Source: Chloroflexota bacterium (GTDB lineage Bacteria > Chloroflexota > Anaerolineae > Aggregatilineales > J027). From it: DNA of 64,000 nucleotides. Positions 8,554 through 17,887 of the stretch are shown in pieces (positions within the stretch are counted from its first letter, which is position 1; every line of letters begins with the position of its first letter). Position numbers and translations under genes: made by a program. Where the stretch lies: positions 1 through 64,000 of the forward strand of contig QMIT01000005.1 in assembly GCA_024434115.1 (NCBI GenBank), given 5' to 3'. The notes under the pieces were generated by a model. It searched no databases and was not told the DNA's origin. It worked only from the letters and a program-made list of their open reading frames with translations.

Positions 8554-10905
8554 TTAACTCACCTCCACGTGCGATTTAAAGACAGGTTGAACCCGCGTGG
8601 TCTGGCCCGCAATCGTAAAACTGCCGGACAGCCGAATATCATCTGAGGCGCTGCCGACCATGACTTGGATTTCACCGGGTTCGACCACCAACTGCATGTC
8701 GCGGTCATAAAAGGCCATTTGGCGAACCGGGACATGGAAGGTGATGGTTTTTTGCTCCTGCGGGGCCAACGTGACCCGTTGGAAGCCCTTGAGTTCTTGA
8801 ACTGGGCGGGTGACGCTGGCAATCGGGTCGTGTAAATACAATTGGACAACTTCATCCCCGGCCAGCGTGCCCACATTTTGCACACTCAGGCTAATCATCA
8901 CCGTATCATCGGCTTGCACTGGGTTCGGGCTGATGTGGAGATGGCGATAGGCAAATTCGCTATAGCTGAGGCCGTGCCCAAAGGCATAGAGTGGGCTGGC
9001 GGGCATATCAATATAGTCACCTTGCCAGTGGGTGCGGCCACCCGATGGTTTGTGATTGTAGAAAACAGGAATTTGCCCGGATGAACGCGGGATGGTAATC
9101 GGCAGTCGGCCACCGGGGTTTAGCCTACCAAACAGGGCTTCGGCAATGGCGGTGCCGCCTTCCTGTGCGGGCAACCACGCTTCAATCACGGCGGGGACAT
9201 GCTCATCAATCCACTCGATAGACAGCGGACGACCATTCAATAGAACTACAATCACCGGGGTTCCAGTGGCGTAGATCGCCTCGACCAACTGCTGCTGCAC
9301 GCCGTAGAGGTCAATTTCGGCGCGATCCAGCGATTCACCAGTGGTGCTTTCTTTGGAGAGGCCGGATTTTTCACCCACGACCACCACCGCGACCTGTGCT
9401 TTTTCGGCGGCGGCAACGGCTTCGGCAAAACCAGAGGTGTCGAAACTGGTGATTTCGCAGCCGGGAGCATAATAGACTTTGGTTTGCGGTGAGACCAGTT
9501 TTTGAATCCCGGCCAATACCGATACGGAAGGCACAAAATGTTGCAGGAAATCAATGCCGGAGAGGTCACGCATAGGTGTCGGTGCTTCGGTATTGATTTC
9601 GGAAATCACCACGCCTTCGGAATGGGAGGGATAATGATAATCGCCTTGCAGCAGGCGGATGCTGTCTGCGCCGGGGCCAATCACCGCGATGGACTCGAGT
9701 TGGGGTGAAAGTGGCAGCAAATGATCGGCGTTCTTCAGCAGCACCAGTGATTTGCGGGCCAGTTCTAGCGACAAATCGCGCTGGGACGGGGTATTAAAGA
9801 CCGTCGGGATTTGGTCGGTGTCCACATAGGGATTTTCAAATAGGCCCAATTGGAATTTCTGGCGCAACACCCGACTGACCGATAGGTCAATCAATTCCAT
9901 GCTGATCCGGCCATCTTTGAGCGCTTGCCGCAGGGGGTCGCCATAACAATCGGTGGCGGGCAGTTCAATATCAATACCTGCTTCCAGAGCCAACAGCGCC
10001 GCTTCGGTTTTATCCGCCGCCACGCGATGATAGACCTTTAACATATCAAGTGTGAAATAATCCGAGACCACCACGCCGTCAAAGCCCATTTCATTGCGCA
10101 GGAAATCCACCATCAATTCTTTGGACGCACCACAGGGGATACCATCCAGTTCATGATAGGCGTTCATCATGGAAGCAATGCCTGCTTCTTGGATCGCGGC
10201 CCAGAAGGGCAGGGCGAAAATTTCACGCAGTTCACGTTCCGGGATGTGGGCGGGTGACCAATTGAGGCCGCCTTCAGTTGTACCATAACCCAAAAAGTGC
10301 TTACCTGTCGCTACGACGCCCTCACTCAGATCGTGGTTTTGCAGGCCGCGTATATAGGCGACCCCGATACGCGAAATCAGATAGGGGTCTTCGCCAAAGG
10401 TTTCTTCAACCCGGCCCCAGCGCGGATCACGACACACATCCAATACTGGCGCAAGACCATGATGCGCCCCGACAGCCCGCATCTGGGTACGGATCACCCC
10501 GGCCATTTCTTCAATCAGTTCCGGCGCCCATGTTGCAGCGAGGCCGATAGCTTGGGGAAAGGTGGTGGCGTCACGGGCCATGTACCCTGCACAGCTTTCT
10601 TCATGCACAATGGCGGGGATGCCCAAACGTGTCTGTTTGATTAAATAGGCCTGAATATCATTGGCGACGGCAGCCGACGCTTGGGGTTTAAGCAGGCTGA
10701 CAGCCCCCACACGTGAGACATGACCGATGCCATTGACAATTTTTTGCTCGGCTTTGGCTTGGACAAAATGCTTCTGGTCATCTATAAGATCAGTCGCCCA
10801 AACCGCGCCTAACTGCCCTAATTTTTCTTCTAAGGTCATCTGCGACAACAGATGCTCTGTGCGCTCCTCGACGGAGTGCCCTACATTGATCGTCATGGTA
10901 CTCAT
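8554..10905 (-). CDS. Glycoside hydrolase family 3 beta-glucosidase/beta-xylosidase
   Basis: A 783-residue GH3 enzyme without signal peptide, so cytoplasmic. The N-terminal barrel (about 15-350) includes KHFLGYG and the nucleophile Asp282 in GVVVSDYFTL. The alpha/beta sandwich (about 380-620) follows with the loop GEKSGLSKESTTGES. A C-terminal fibronectin III-like domain (about 665-770) carries GDEVVQLYLHD and ELKGFQRV. Retaining exo-hydrolysis of beta-linked glucose or xylose from imported oligosaccharides is the family activity; the exact sugar cannot be read from sequence. It follows the CUT1 permease genes after 111 bp and precedes GH8. Confidence 0.93.
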   Translation of the reverse strand: MSTMTINVGHSVEERTEHLLSQMTLEEKLGQLGAVWATDLIDDQKHFVQAKAEQKIVNGIGHVSRVGAVSLLKPQASAAVANDIQAYLIKQTRLGIPAIVHEESCAGYMARDATTFPQAIGLAATWAPELIEEMAGVIRTQMRAVGAHHGLAPVLDVCRDPRWGRVEETFGEDPYLISRIGVAYIRGLQNHDLSEGVVATGKHFLGYGTTEGGLNWSPAHIPERELREIFALPFWAAIQEAGIASMMNAYHELDGIPCGASKELMVDFLRNEMGFDGVVVSDYFTLDMLKVYHRVAADKTEAALLALEAGIDIELPATDCYGDPLRQALKDGRISMELIDLSVSRVLRQKFQLGLFENPYVDTDQIPTVFNTPSQRDLSLELARKSLVLLKNADHLLPLSPQLESIAVIGPGADSIRLLQGDYHYPSHSEGVVISEINTEAPTPMRDLSGIDFLQHFVPSVSVLAGIQKLVSPQTKVYYAPGCEITSFDTSGFAEAVAAAEKAQVAVVVVGEKSGLSKESTTGESLDRAEIDLYGVQQQLVEAIYATGTPVIVVLLNGRPLSIEWIDEHVPAVIEAWLPAQEGGTAIAEALFGRLNPGGRLPITIPRSSGQIPVFYNHKPSGGRTHWQGDYIDMPASPLYAFGHGLSYSEFAYRHLHISPNPVQADDTVMISLSVQNVGTLAGDEVVQLYLHDPIASVTRPVQELKGFQRVTLAPQEQKTITFHVPVRQMAFYDRDMQLVVEPGEIQVMVGSASDDIRLSGSFTIAGQTTRVQPVFKSHVEVS

Positions 10906-11016
10906 CTTCTTTCAGTTAGCGTGTTCAACCGACGTAATCAGCAGGGGGGGCAGTAGAAGACCATGCGCTATTTTAGTATGCTACCAACCGCCCCCGGAGT
11001 TATTTTCAAGACAAAA

Positions 11017-11889
11017 TCAGCCCTTGAGTTCGCCGCCTGTCAGACCTGTCACGATGTACTTTTCGGCAAACAGGTAAAAAATGACGGCTGGGACAATCAG
11101 GATAGTGACGTAGGCCATCATACGCGCCCAGTCGGTTGCATGATCGCCCTGAAACTGCATCAGCCCCAACGTCAGCGGCCATTTTTTGGAATCGGTGAGG
11201 ACCAACAGCGACAGGAAATATTCGTTCCAGCCCGCAATGACCTGAAGGGTAGCGATGGCCGTGATCGCCGGACGCGCAAGGGGTAGGAGGATGTAGACAA
11301 AAAAGCCGATGCGCGTGCAGCCATCAATATAGGAAGCATCTTCCAATTCGGGGGGAATCGCTCTGAAAAAAGTGCGCAGAATAATGGTACTGCTGGGTAG
11401 ACTAAAGGCCACCAGCGGCATCACAACCCCCCAGTAACTGTCGGTCAAATTGAGTGCTCGAATTTGCAGAAAGATCGGCAGAATGGCAATCCCAAGCGGA
11501 AAGAGCAGGCCCAACGAGAGAATATTAAAAAGCAATTCCCGCCCCTTGAACTGTATGCGGCTGAACACAAAAGCCATCGTGCTGCTGAGAATCACCGTAA
11601 AGGTAGTGGACGCAAGGGTAATGTAGAGGCTGTTTCTAACCGAACGCCAAAAGATATTGTCCTCTAGGATATTGGTGTAGTTTTCCCATTGAATCCCCTT
11701 GGTTGGCAGCCCAAAAGGTCTTGCAATAAATTCGCCCGTGGTGCGAAGCCCTCCCAAAATGGCGGTCAAGATGGGTGACACGACAATCATGCAGACAAGG
11801 ATCAGAATGGTATATTTCAGCGCCACTGACAAACTGCGCCGTATTTTGAGCGTGGTGGGTGAAGGAATGTAGGTTGAAGATCGCATCAT
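11017..11889 (-). CDS. Sugar ABC transporter permease, MalG type (CUT1)
   Basis: A 290-residue inner-membrane protein with six predicted membrane segments. The conserved EAA loop (LEDASYIDGCTRIGFFVYI) that docks on the ATPase lies near residue 190, and the C-terminus has the VTGLTGGELKG ending usual for this class. It pairs with the MalF-type permease encoded 12 bp upstream. No ATPase gene is in the operon, as is common for CUT1 systems served by a shared MsmX/UgpC-like ATPase encoded elsewhere. Confidence 0.93.
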   Translation of the reverse strand: MMRSSTYIPSPTTLKIRRSLSVALKYTILILVCMIVVSPILTAILGGLRTTGEFIARPFGLPTKGIQWENYTNILEDNIFWRSVRNSLYITLASTTFTVILSSTMAFVFSRIQFKGRELLFNILSLGLLFPLGIAILPIFLQIRALNLTDSYWGVVMPLVAFSLPSSTIILRTFFRAIPPELEDASYIDGCTRIGFFVYILLPLARPAITAIATLQVIAGWNEYFLSLLVLTDSKKWPLTLGLMQFQGDHATDWARMMAYVTILIVPAVIFYLFAEKYIVTGLTGGELKG

Positions 11890-11901
11890 AAACTGCCTTT
11901 C

Positions 11902-12852
11902 TTAATCGGCATAATCGCGCCGCAATACAATACGCTGATAGCCCAGCGAGAAGAGTAGGCTAATCGTAAAGAGCACCACTGCGACGGAACTGCCATAACC
12001 GAGGCGGAACGTCTTGATGCCAAATTTATACAGATACGTCGAAATCAGGTGACTGGAATTAGCAGGGCTACCGCCGCGTGTCAAAATCCAAGCGATAGCA
12101 AATTGCTGGAAAGAACCCAATACCGATAGATAGATGGTCAGTCGAATGGTACTACCCAATAATGGCAAGGTGACATAACGCAAAACTTGAAGCTCATTAG
12201 CTCCATCTACGCGGGCCGCCTCCTCTAGTTCTTTGGACACGCCCTGCAATCCTGCCATATAAAGAATCATGTAGAAACCGAAATATTTCCATGTCAGCAC
12301 CGCAAACAGGGAATACATGACAAGGTCCCGGTCACCCAACCATGTTTGGCCTTCAAAACCGGGAATTAGAGTACCAAACGCCACATTAGCTAGGCCTTCA
12401 CCGGGGTGAAACACATACATCCAAATAAGGGCGGTAATGATTTCCGAAAAAACAAAGGGGACAAACAAAATCATCCGGAATATTTTTCTGCCGCGCAGTT
12501 TTCCACGTCCCACTAACAAAGCTAACATCATAGCCAATGGCAATTGGACGGTGAGAGACAGAAACATGATAAAGAAACTATGGCTGATGGCACTGCGAAA
12601 CGGCTTGTGATCATTCAGGCGATCATAGTTACCAAACTTGACATACTCGGTTAGGGGGCCGAAACCGTCCCAATCGTACAGGCTGTATTGGGCTGCTTTT
12701 GCAATTGGAATCAGCACAAACAGAATAAACAAGAGCATTCCCGGCAGTACAAAGAGGCTTATGGTGCCCCATTTGCCAAAATTGAAGCGGCGAGGATGGG
12801 TTTTATCCCGTTGACGGGTTATCGTTCGTACTTGAGCACCGAGGGCAGACAT
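11902..12852 (-). CDS. Sugar ABC transporter permease, MalF type (CUT1)
   Basis: A 316-residue inner-membrane protein with six membrane segments after a basic N-terminal tail. The EAA loop EEAARVDGANELQVLRYVTL is intact. With the MalG-type partner it forms the channel for the sugar delivered by the binding protein encoded upstream. A 133-bp gap with a large stem-loop separates it from the binding-protein gene. Confidence 0.93.
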   Translation of the reverse strand: MSALGAQVRTITRQRDKTHPRRFNFGKWGTISLFVLPGMLLFILFVLIPIAKAAQYSLYDWDGFGPLTEYVKFGNYDRLNDHKPFRSAISHSFFIMFLSLTVQLPLAMMLALLVGRGKLRGRKIFRMILFVPFVFSEIITALIWMYVFHPGEGLANVAFGTLIPGFEGQTWLGDRDLVMYSLFAVLTWKYFGFYMILYMAGLQGVSKELEEAARVDGANELQVLRYVTLPLLGSTIRLTIYLSVLGSFQQFAIAWILTRGGSPANSSHLISTYLYKFGIKTFRLGYGSSVAVVLFTISLLFSLGYQRIVLRRDYAD

Positions 12853-12913
12853 GAGCCTAATCCTTTGCTAAACTGATGGCGGTGATTTGCTGATCTACTT
12901 CACGTGTGACAGA

Positions 12914-12968
12914 GGGTGGGGGGTAGCTGCCCTGCAATTCCCGTCGCCGGTTAGCGTACCCCGCACCC
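12914..12968 (-). other. Stem-loop between binding-protein and permease genes
   Basis: GGGTGGGGGGTAGC (12914-12927) pairs imperfectly with GCGTACCCCGCACCC (12954-12968). It sits just after the stop of the binding-protein gene on the minus strand and lacks a T tract. Such structures usually protect the upstream message end or cause partial termination, keeping binding protein in excess over permease. Confidence 0.6.
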
Positions 12969-12985
12969 GTCTGGCAGTTCGGAGC

Positions 12986-14284
12986 TTATTCGTCTAGTTC
13001 AAACGAGGCTTCATCTTCAATAGCTGATGCCACATCTTCGGCGGTCAGTGAACCTTCAAACAACCCCTGTACGGCGTCATTCACAGCCTGCCCAACAGCG
13101 GGTGGCAAGAATTGGTCATAGTACAGTTGTGAATAGGTGGCACTGTTGCGTGCAACCAAGATGGTTTGCAGAACTGGGTCTTCGATTGCTGATTCAGCAG
13201 CGGCAACTGTGGGGAGAATCCATATCTTCGCGCCTGCGGCCTGATTTTCGGCAGAGGTGATGAATTTCAGGAAATCAACGGCTTCATCTTCGGCATTGGA
13301 ACCAACGGCATAACCATCGCCACCGCCGAGTACGTCACCGGGGTTACCCGCGCCGCCTTCAATCACTGGGAAGGGGAACCAGCCGAGGTTGCCTTCGATT
13401 GCTTCACCAGCGTTTTCGCTGTTATCAATTTGGACGCTGGGTGCCCATTGGCCCATCAGTTCCATCGCGGCTTTACCATCGCCCATCAGGCCAGCCTGAT
13501 CATTATAACTTAGGCCCATGAAGCCATCGGGGAACGGTTCGAGATCAATCAACTGTTGCAGATATTCACCTGCTTGTACGAATGGCTCATCGGTGAACGC
13601 GCCCTCGCGGTTGTAGGCATCCAAGAACGCCTGCTCGCCACCCAGACGGATCGCCAGATAGACCCACCAGAAGTGGCCGGGCCATTTGTCGCCTTCGCCC
13701 AACGAAATCGGGGTAATGCCTGCATCCTTAAGAGCCTGAACCGCTGCTAGGAATTCGTCCCATGTCACAGGTGGGGCTTCTGGATCAAGGCCAGCTTCGG
13801 CAAACAACGCTTTGTTATAGAACAAACCAACAGTGCCCCATGTCCATGGCACACCGTAGTATTCGCCGTCTCGCCCATACAGTTCCAACGCAGCTTGGGC
13901 CGAGAATGAATCTTTCCAATCGCCTTCCAGTTCGGGGGCGATATTACGAACGAGGCCAGCTTCGGCAAATTCCCATAGGACACCACCACCCCAGCTTTGG
14001 AAGACGTCTGGTGGATCGCCTGCCTGCATAACGGTGACAAGACGTTCCTTAAAGGCTTCATTTTCCAAAATGGTAATTTCGATGGTGACGTTGGGGTTCG
14101 CTTCCATATAGGCATCAGCGAGCGACTGCCAATAGGTCCCTTGCGCCTCGACGGTGCCGATATGCCACCACGTAATGGTGACTTGATCTTGCGCGGCGGC
14201 TTTGGGTTGGGTGCTGCCGAGGCCCAGCGACAGGATCGTCACAATTGCTAAAACTACCGAGAACACGGGCAAAAACTTTTTCAT
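12986..14284 (-). CDS. Extracellular sugar-binding protein of CUT1 ABC transporter
   Basis: A 432-residue family 1 solute-binding protein. It has a signal peptide (basic MKK, hydrophobic core, cleavage near KAAAQD) and no lipobox Cys. The mature protein starts with the usual VTITWWHIG and has the PDVFQSWGGG and GVPWTWGTVGLFYNK segments of the family. It captures an oligosaccharide, probably xylo- or gluco-oligomers given the GH3 and GH8 genes downstream. TTAGGAG precedes the ATG. The gene lies 71 bp after the LacI regulator and can share its transcript. Confidence 0.93.
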   Translation of the reverse strand: MKKFLPVFSVVLAIVTILSLGLGSTQPKAAAQDQVTITWWHIGTVEAQGTYWQSLADAYMEANPNVTIEITILENEAFKERLVTVMQAGDPPDVFQSWGGGVLWEFAEAGLVRNIAPELEGDWKDSFSAQAALELYGRDGEYYGVPWTWGTVGLFYNKALFAEAGLDPEAPPVTWDEFLAAVQALKDAGITPISLGEGDKWPGHFWWVYLAIRLGGEQAFLDAYNREGAFTDEPFVQAGEYLQQLIDLEPFPDGFMGLSYNDQAGLMGDGKAAMELMGQWAPSVQIDNSENAGEAIEGNLGWFPFPVIEGGAGNPGDVLGGGDGYAVGSNAEDEAVDFLKFITSAENQAAGAKIWILPTVAAAESAIEDPVLQTILVARNSATYSQLYYDQFLPPAVGQAVNDAVQGLFEGSLTAEDVASAIEDEASFELDE

Positions 14285-14355
14285 GGTCTAGCTCCTAATT
14301 TTCACAGAATTGAAATTCCGAAAACATACGTGTGTATATAGACTCTTGATACTTA

Positions 14356-15396
14356 TCACCTCCTTAAATCAAGCCACGATTGCTGGGGGGATTGACATGA
14401 TTCCCGAATAACGAGCGAGGTGGGCAGGGTCACATGACGAATTGGCCTATCGGGGTTTTCAATCTGCTCAATCAAAAGTCGCGCCGCAATCCTGCCCATT
14501 TCATCCAACGGCTGACGGACTGTTGTCAACCGGGGATAGACCAACGACGCTTGTGGAATATCATCGAAACCGATGACGGAAATATCGTGTGGAACTTGCA
14601 ACCCATACGCGCGAACGGCTTCCATTACGCCAAATGCGGAAAGGTCATTGGAAGCAAAAATCGCGGTGGGGGGGGTGGGAAGATTTAACAGTCGTTCGGC
14701 GGCCTCATAACCTTCTCGGCGCCAAAAATCCCCTGTTTGAACAAGGTCTTCTTCAATCGGCATCCCCGCATCGCGCAGGGCTGCCATATGTCCGGCCAGC
14801 CGCTCTTCAGCGCTGCGCAGTTTCATCAACCCGGTGATAAAGCCGATACGCCGATGCCCTAACCCCATAAGATATTGCGTGGCTTCATAGGCCCCTTGGC
14901 GATTCAGGCTATCCACCGCTGAACTACGATTACTGGGGTCTACTTGGTCAATCAGCACGTAGGGGAAGTTCTGCTCACGGAGGGTCTCGATATAACCAGT
15001 CGTAAGCAAGGGCACCACCAGCAGCACGCCATCGGCTAGGCCTTTGGTCATTTTTAGGGCATAGGAGGCTTCGGTGCTAGTGCGGTGGGTGGTATACAGA
15101 ATGAGGTCGTAGCTAGATTTGGTGAGTTCTTCGTCAATGCCGCGTGCAATTTCGCCAATATAGCCGTTGTCGAGGCCGGGGACGAGCAGACCAATCACAC
15201 CAGATTTGCCGCCTGCCAGACTCCGCGCTTGTTGATTGACCACATACCCAAGTCTTTCAACTGCTTCAAGCACCCGTTCGCGCGTCGAGTCTTTGACATA
15301 ATTATAGCCACTCAGTACCCGTGAAACTGTTGAATACGACACTCCGGCTTCACGTGCAACATCTAAGATGGTCACACTGGTGTTTATTTCGCTCAT
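14356..15396 (-). CDS. LacI-family repressor of the GH3/GH8 sugar operon
   Basis: A 346-residue regulator. N-terminal helix-turn-helix and hinge helix ([20 protein letters not shown]), then a periplasmic-binding-protein-like effector domain. The reading frame is open for 21 more codons upstream, but the start at 15396 is preferred: it has GAGG seven bases upstream, begins MSEINTSVT just before the DNA-binding domain, and leaves the operator at 15411-15426 outside the coding region. Three near-identical palindromes lie immediately upstream, so autoregulation together with the transporter and hydrolase genes downstream is likely. The inducer should be the imported sugar or a breakdown product. 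Confidence 0.92.
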   Translation of the reverse strand: MSEINTSVTILDVAREAGVSYSTVSRVLSGYNYVKDSTRERVLEAVERLGYVVNQQARSLAGGKSGVIGLLVPGLDNGYIGEIARGIDEELTKSSYDLILYTTHRTSTEASYALKMTKGLADGVLLVVPLLTTGYIETLREQNFPYVLIDQVDPSNRSSAVDSLNRQGAYEATQYLMGLGHRRIGFITGLMKLRSAEERLAGHMAALRDAGMPIEEDLVQTGDFWRREGYEAAERLLNLPTPPTAIFASNDLSAFGVMEAVRAYGLQVPHDISVIGFDDIPQASLVYPRLTTVRQPLDEMGRIAARLLIEQIENPDRPIRHVTLPTSLVIRESCQSPQQSWLDLRR

Positions 15397-15410
15397 AAAG
15401 GCCTCAGCCT

Positions 15411-15426
15411 TTGCAAGCGTTTGCAA
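15411..15426. promoter_or_regulatory. LacI-type operator 1 (TTGCAA-N4-TTGCAA)
   Basis: TTGCAAGCGTTTGCAA, a palindrome around a central CG, lies 15 bp upstream of the chosen LacI start. It is identical to operator 2. Confidence 0.85.
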
Positions 15427-15459
15427 CGCTAAATCAAACCTACGACACATGAATTCCAA

Positions 15460-15487
15460 TATTTAGCAATTTTGCAAGCGTTTGCAA
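15460..15487 (-). promoter_or_regulatory. Possible promoter of the LacI/CUT1/GH operon
   Basis: On the minus strand TTGCAA (15487-15482) is 16 bp from TAAATA (15465-15460). The -35-like element is the outer half of operator 2, so repressor and polymerase would compete. The match to consensus is moderate. Confidence 0.35.
15472..15487. promoter_or_regulatory. LacI-type operator 2 (TTGCAA-N4-TTGCAA)
   Basis: TTGCAAGCGTTTGCAA again, identical over 16 bp to operator 1 and 61 bp from it (about six helical turns). Confidence 0.85.
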
Positions 15488-15536
15488 TAAAGAAACAAAA
15501 TTTTATCTGCCTACGGTCAAAATATCTTGAATAAAT

Positions 15537-15552
15537 CTGCAAGCGTTTGCAG
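15537..15552. promoter_or_regulatory. LacI-type operator 3 (CTGCAA-N4-TTGCAG)
   Basis: CTGCAAGCGTTTGCAG shares the central 14 bp with operators 1 and 2 and lies 65 bp beyond operator 2. The even spacing suits looping by a repressor tetramer or two dimers. Confidence 0.85.
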
Positions 15553-15662
15553 AAAGCATATCCCGATTTGCAAAATTTGTCAATCAATTTGCAGAAATAT
15601 TTTCAAATTTCGTTTTTCATTCGCAGAAATGAAAATTGGGAAAGCCTGATGGAGTTATGGAA

Positions 15663-15711
15663 AAGTCGAAATCGCCTAACGAGCCATGAGGTCGCTAGGA
15701 AATTTCGACTT
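15663..15711 (-). terminator. Hairpin terminator after the alpha-xylosidase gene
   Basis: AAGTCGAAAT (15663-15672) pairs with ATTTCGACTT (15702-15711), with further partial pairing inside. On the minus strand the stem is followed by TTTTCC. It lies 6 bp past the alpha-xylosidase stop and isolates the next operon's control region. Confidence 0.65.
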
Positions 15712-15716
15712 CTGAT

Positions 15717-17744
15717 TTAGAAGTTCAGGCACGCCCACTGTGCCCCACGTTCGGTGTTCACCCACAGCGGCAGGCTGAAATAATCATGCGTTTCGGAGTG
15801 CCAACCGCCACCTTTCGTCGTCAAGCCTGTCAGCAAATTACGCCATTCACCCGCTGGCAAATAATACGTGACCCGTCCTGCCGGGTGGAAAACAGGCGCA
15901 ACCAGCAGGGCCGACCCCAACATATATTGCTGATCGAGATAGCGGCAGGTAGGATCGTTGGGGAATTCCAACAGCATCGCCCGCAGCATCGGCCAACCAT
16001 GTACGGAGGCTTCCCGGCCCATATCGAGCAAATAGGGCATCAGGCGGGCTTTTAGGTGATTGAAAAACCGCAAGACCTCAATGGATTCGTCATCAAACAA
16101 CCACGGCATCTTGGCGCTGTTGGCTCCGTGCAGGCGGCTGTGTGATGAAAATAACCCAAACGCCACCCAGCGCTTGTACAAATCTGGCGTAGCGGTGTCA
16201 TTAAAGCCACTGATGTCATGACTCCAATAGCCAAACCCGCTCAGGCAGAGCGATAGTCCACCGCGCAACGTCTCCGCCATTGAAGGATAGTTGGAGGTAT
16301 TGTCGCCGCCCCAATGCACTGGGAAACGCTGTGAACCCGCCGTGCCAGATCGAGCAAACACCACCGCCTCGCCATCGCCTTTTTCGCGGCGCAGCAGATC
16401 AAACACCGTCTGGTTATACAGATAGGCATAATAATTGTGCATCCGTTCGGGGTCGGAGCCATCATAATAGACCACATCGGTAGGGATGCGCTCGCCAAAA
16501 TCGGTCTTAAACGAATCTACCCCCATATCCAGTAATCGCTTAAGATGGCCTGTGTACCACTCACGCGCTGCCGGATTGGTGAAGTCCACCAGCCCGATAC
16601 CCGGCTGCCAAAAATCCGCTTGGAAGGTGTCGCCCTCTTTGTTTTTCAGCAAATACCCCTGTTGGGCGGCCTCGTCAAATATGATGGACGATTCCGCGAT
16701 ATAGGGGTTAATCCACAAACAGATCTTGATGCCCTTTTCTTTAATGCGCCGCAGTAATCCTTCGGGGTCGGGGAAGTTCCGTTCATCCCACAGGAAACTT
16801 GTCCATGTTAGTTCGCGCATCCAGAAGCAGTCAAAATGAAAGACGCTGATCGGGATGTCGAGTTCTTCCATGCGGTCAATATTGTTGAGGATGTCCTCTT
16901 CGTTATAGTTGGTGGTGAACGAGGTCGAAAGCCACAAGCCAAATGACCAATCTGGTAGTTTAGGTGGGCGCCCACTCAGCGCCGTGTACTGTTCAAGGGC
17001 GTCTTTGGGGGTTGGCCCCGCGAAAATGTAGTATTCAAGGCTGTGACCCTGTGTGCTGAACTGCACCCGGCTGACATGGCTGGTTCCCACTTCATACGAG
17101 ACCTGCCCCGGATGATTGACCAGCACACCGTAGCCCTGACTGGTCAGATAGAACGGCACATTTTTGTAGGCATATTCTGAATTTGTCCCGGCGTCGTGAT
17201 TCCATATATCCAGCGACTGCCCATTTTTGATGAACGGCCCAAAGCGCTCACCCAAGCCATAAATCGTCTCCCCAACCTGAAGGGAAAGTTGCTCACGCAG
17301 GTAAGTTTCGCCATTTTGTTTAAACAGGCCTACCGCATGGGGTTCGCTTGCGGTCAGCGGTTCACCGTCACGATAAAACGCAAAACGCCATTCCCCGCTG
17401 CGTGGCATCTGCACCGCCAGCCGACCTGCATTCAACCAGACCTGTGTTTCATCACACCGCACCTCGGCGTCGTCATTGTGCAGTCCATAATCGAGAGCGA
17501 AAGCGGGCAGACGTTCCCGCCGGCCCTTAAAATGATTGAGTTGGACACGAATCACATTTGGCATCGGGGATGAAAAACGGGCGGTAATCAGCGTGCCGTC
17601 AATAAAACTGCCACGTCCATGCACGTGATGATTGTAGCCGCTGAGGGTGACGGCGTGGGCTTCAACCTCGACATGCGTCACGGTCAGCGGATAAATAGCT
17701 TCTGTGCCGGGTTGTAACATCCACTGCCCATAATCGAACTTCAT
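15717..17744 (-). CDS. Glycoside hydrolase family 31 alpha-xylosidase (YicI/XylS type)
   Basis: A 675-residue cytoplasmic GH31 enzyme. N-terminal beta-sandwich (about 1-250), then the catalytic barrel with nucleophile Asp415 in SFKTDFGERIP and acid/base Asp481 in HWGGDNTSNY, at almost the same numbers as in E. coli YicI (416 and 482, from memory). The FGERIPTD motif is typical of alpha-xylosidases rather than alpha-glucosidases. It would remove terminal alpha-1,6 xylose from xyloglucan-type oligosaccharides. The protein stops just after SLPLWV, where YicI-class enzymes continue for roughly another 90-100 residues (distal C-terminal domain), so it is shorter than usual. Last gene after an oligopeptide-type ABC transporter operon (143 bp gap). 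Confidence 0.9.
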   Translation of the reverse strand: MKFDYGQWMLQPGTEAIYPLTVTHVEVEAHAVTLSGYNHHVHGRGSFIDGTLITARFSSPMPNVIRVQLNHFKGRRERLPAFALDYGLHNDDAEVRCDETQVWLNAGRLAVQMPRSGEWRFAFYRDGEPLTASEPHAVGLFKQNGETYLREQLSLQVGETIYGLGERFGPFIKNGQSLDIWNHDAGTNSEYAYKNVPFYLTSQGYGVLVNHPGQVSYEVGTSHVSRVQFSTQGHSLEYYIFAGPTPKDALEQYTALSGRPPKLPDWSFGLWLSTSFTTNYNEEDILNNIDRMEELDIPISVFHFDCFWMRELTWTSFLWDERNFPDPEGLLRRIKEKGIKICLWINPYIAESSIIFDEAAQQGYLLKNKEGDTFQADFWQPGIGLVDFTNPAAREWYTGHLKRLLDMGVDSFKTDFGERIPTDVVYYDGSDPERMHNYYAYLYNQTVFDLLRREKGDGEAVVFARSGTAGSQRFPVHWGGDNTSNYPSMAETLRGGLSLCLSGFGYWSHDISGFNDTATPDLYKRWVAFGLFSSHSRLHGANSAKMPWLFDDESIEVLRFFNHLKARLMPYLLDMGREASVHGWPMLRAMLLEFPNDPTCRYLDQQYMLGSALLVAPVFHPAGRVTYYLPAGEWRNLLTGLTTKGGGWHSETHDYFSLPLWVNTERGAQWACLNF

Positions 17745-17887
17745 AAAGTCATCCTTTTTAGAAACATAAGTGCAAAAATTTCAGACCCTCATCTAACCCT
17801 GAGTCATCCCAAAAAAGCGGGCGCACACAGGGTACGCCCCTACGAAATCCTCATATCCGACCTATTTTGTAAAACAACATCACGCAC

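Noticed and set aside
10297..10644. 115-codon plus-strand frame opposite the GH3 gene
   Set aside because: Antisense shadow; the GH3 frame carries all catalytic motifs.
10944..11008. GGGGGGCAGTAG...CTACCAACCGCCCCC pairing between the permease and GH3 genes
   Set aside because: The stem has several mismatches and a loop of about 30 bases, with no T tract; too weak to list as a terminator.
15560..15640. Further TTGCAAA-like motifs beyond operator 3 as a fourth operator
   Set aside because: They are single half-sites (TTTGCAAAATTTGTCAA, ATTTGCAGAAA) in AT-rich sequence without the central CG palindrome.
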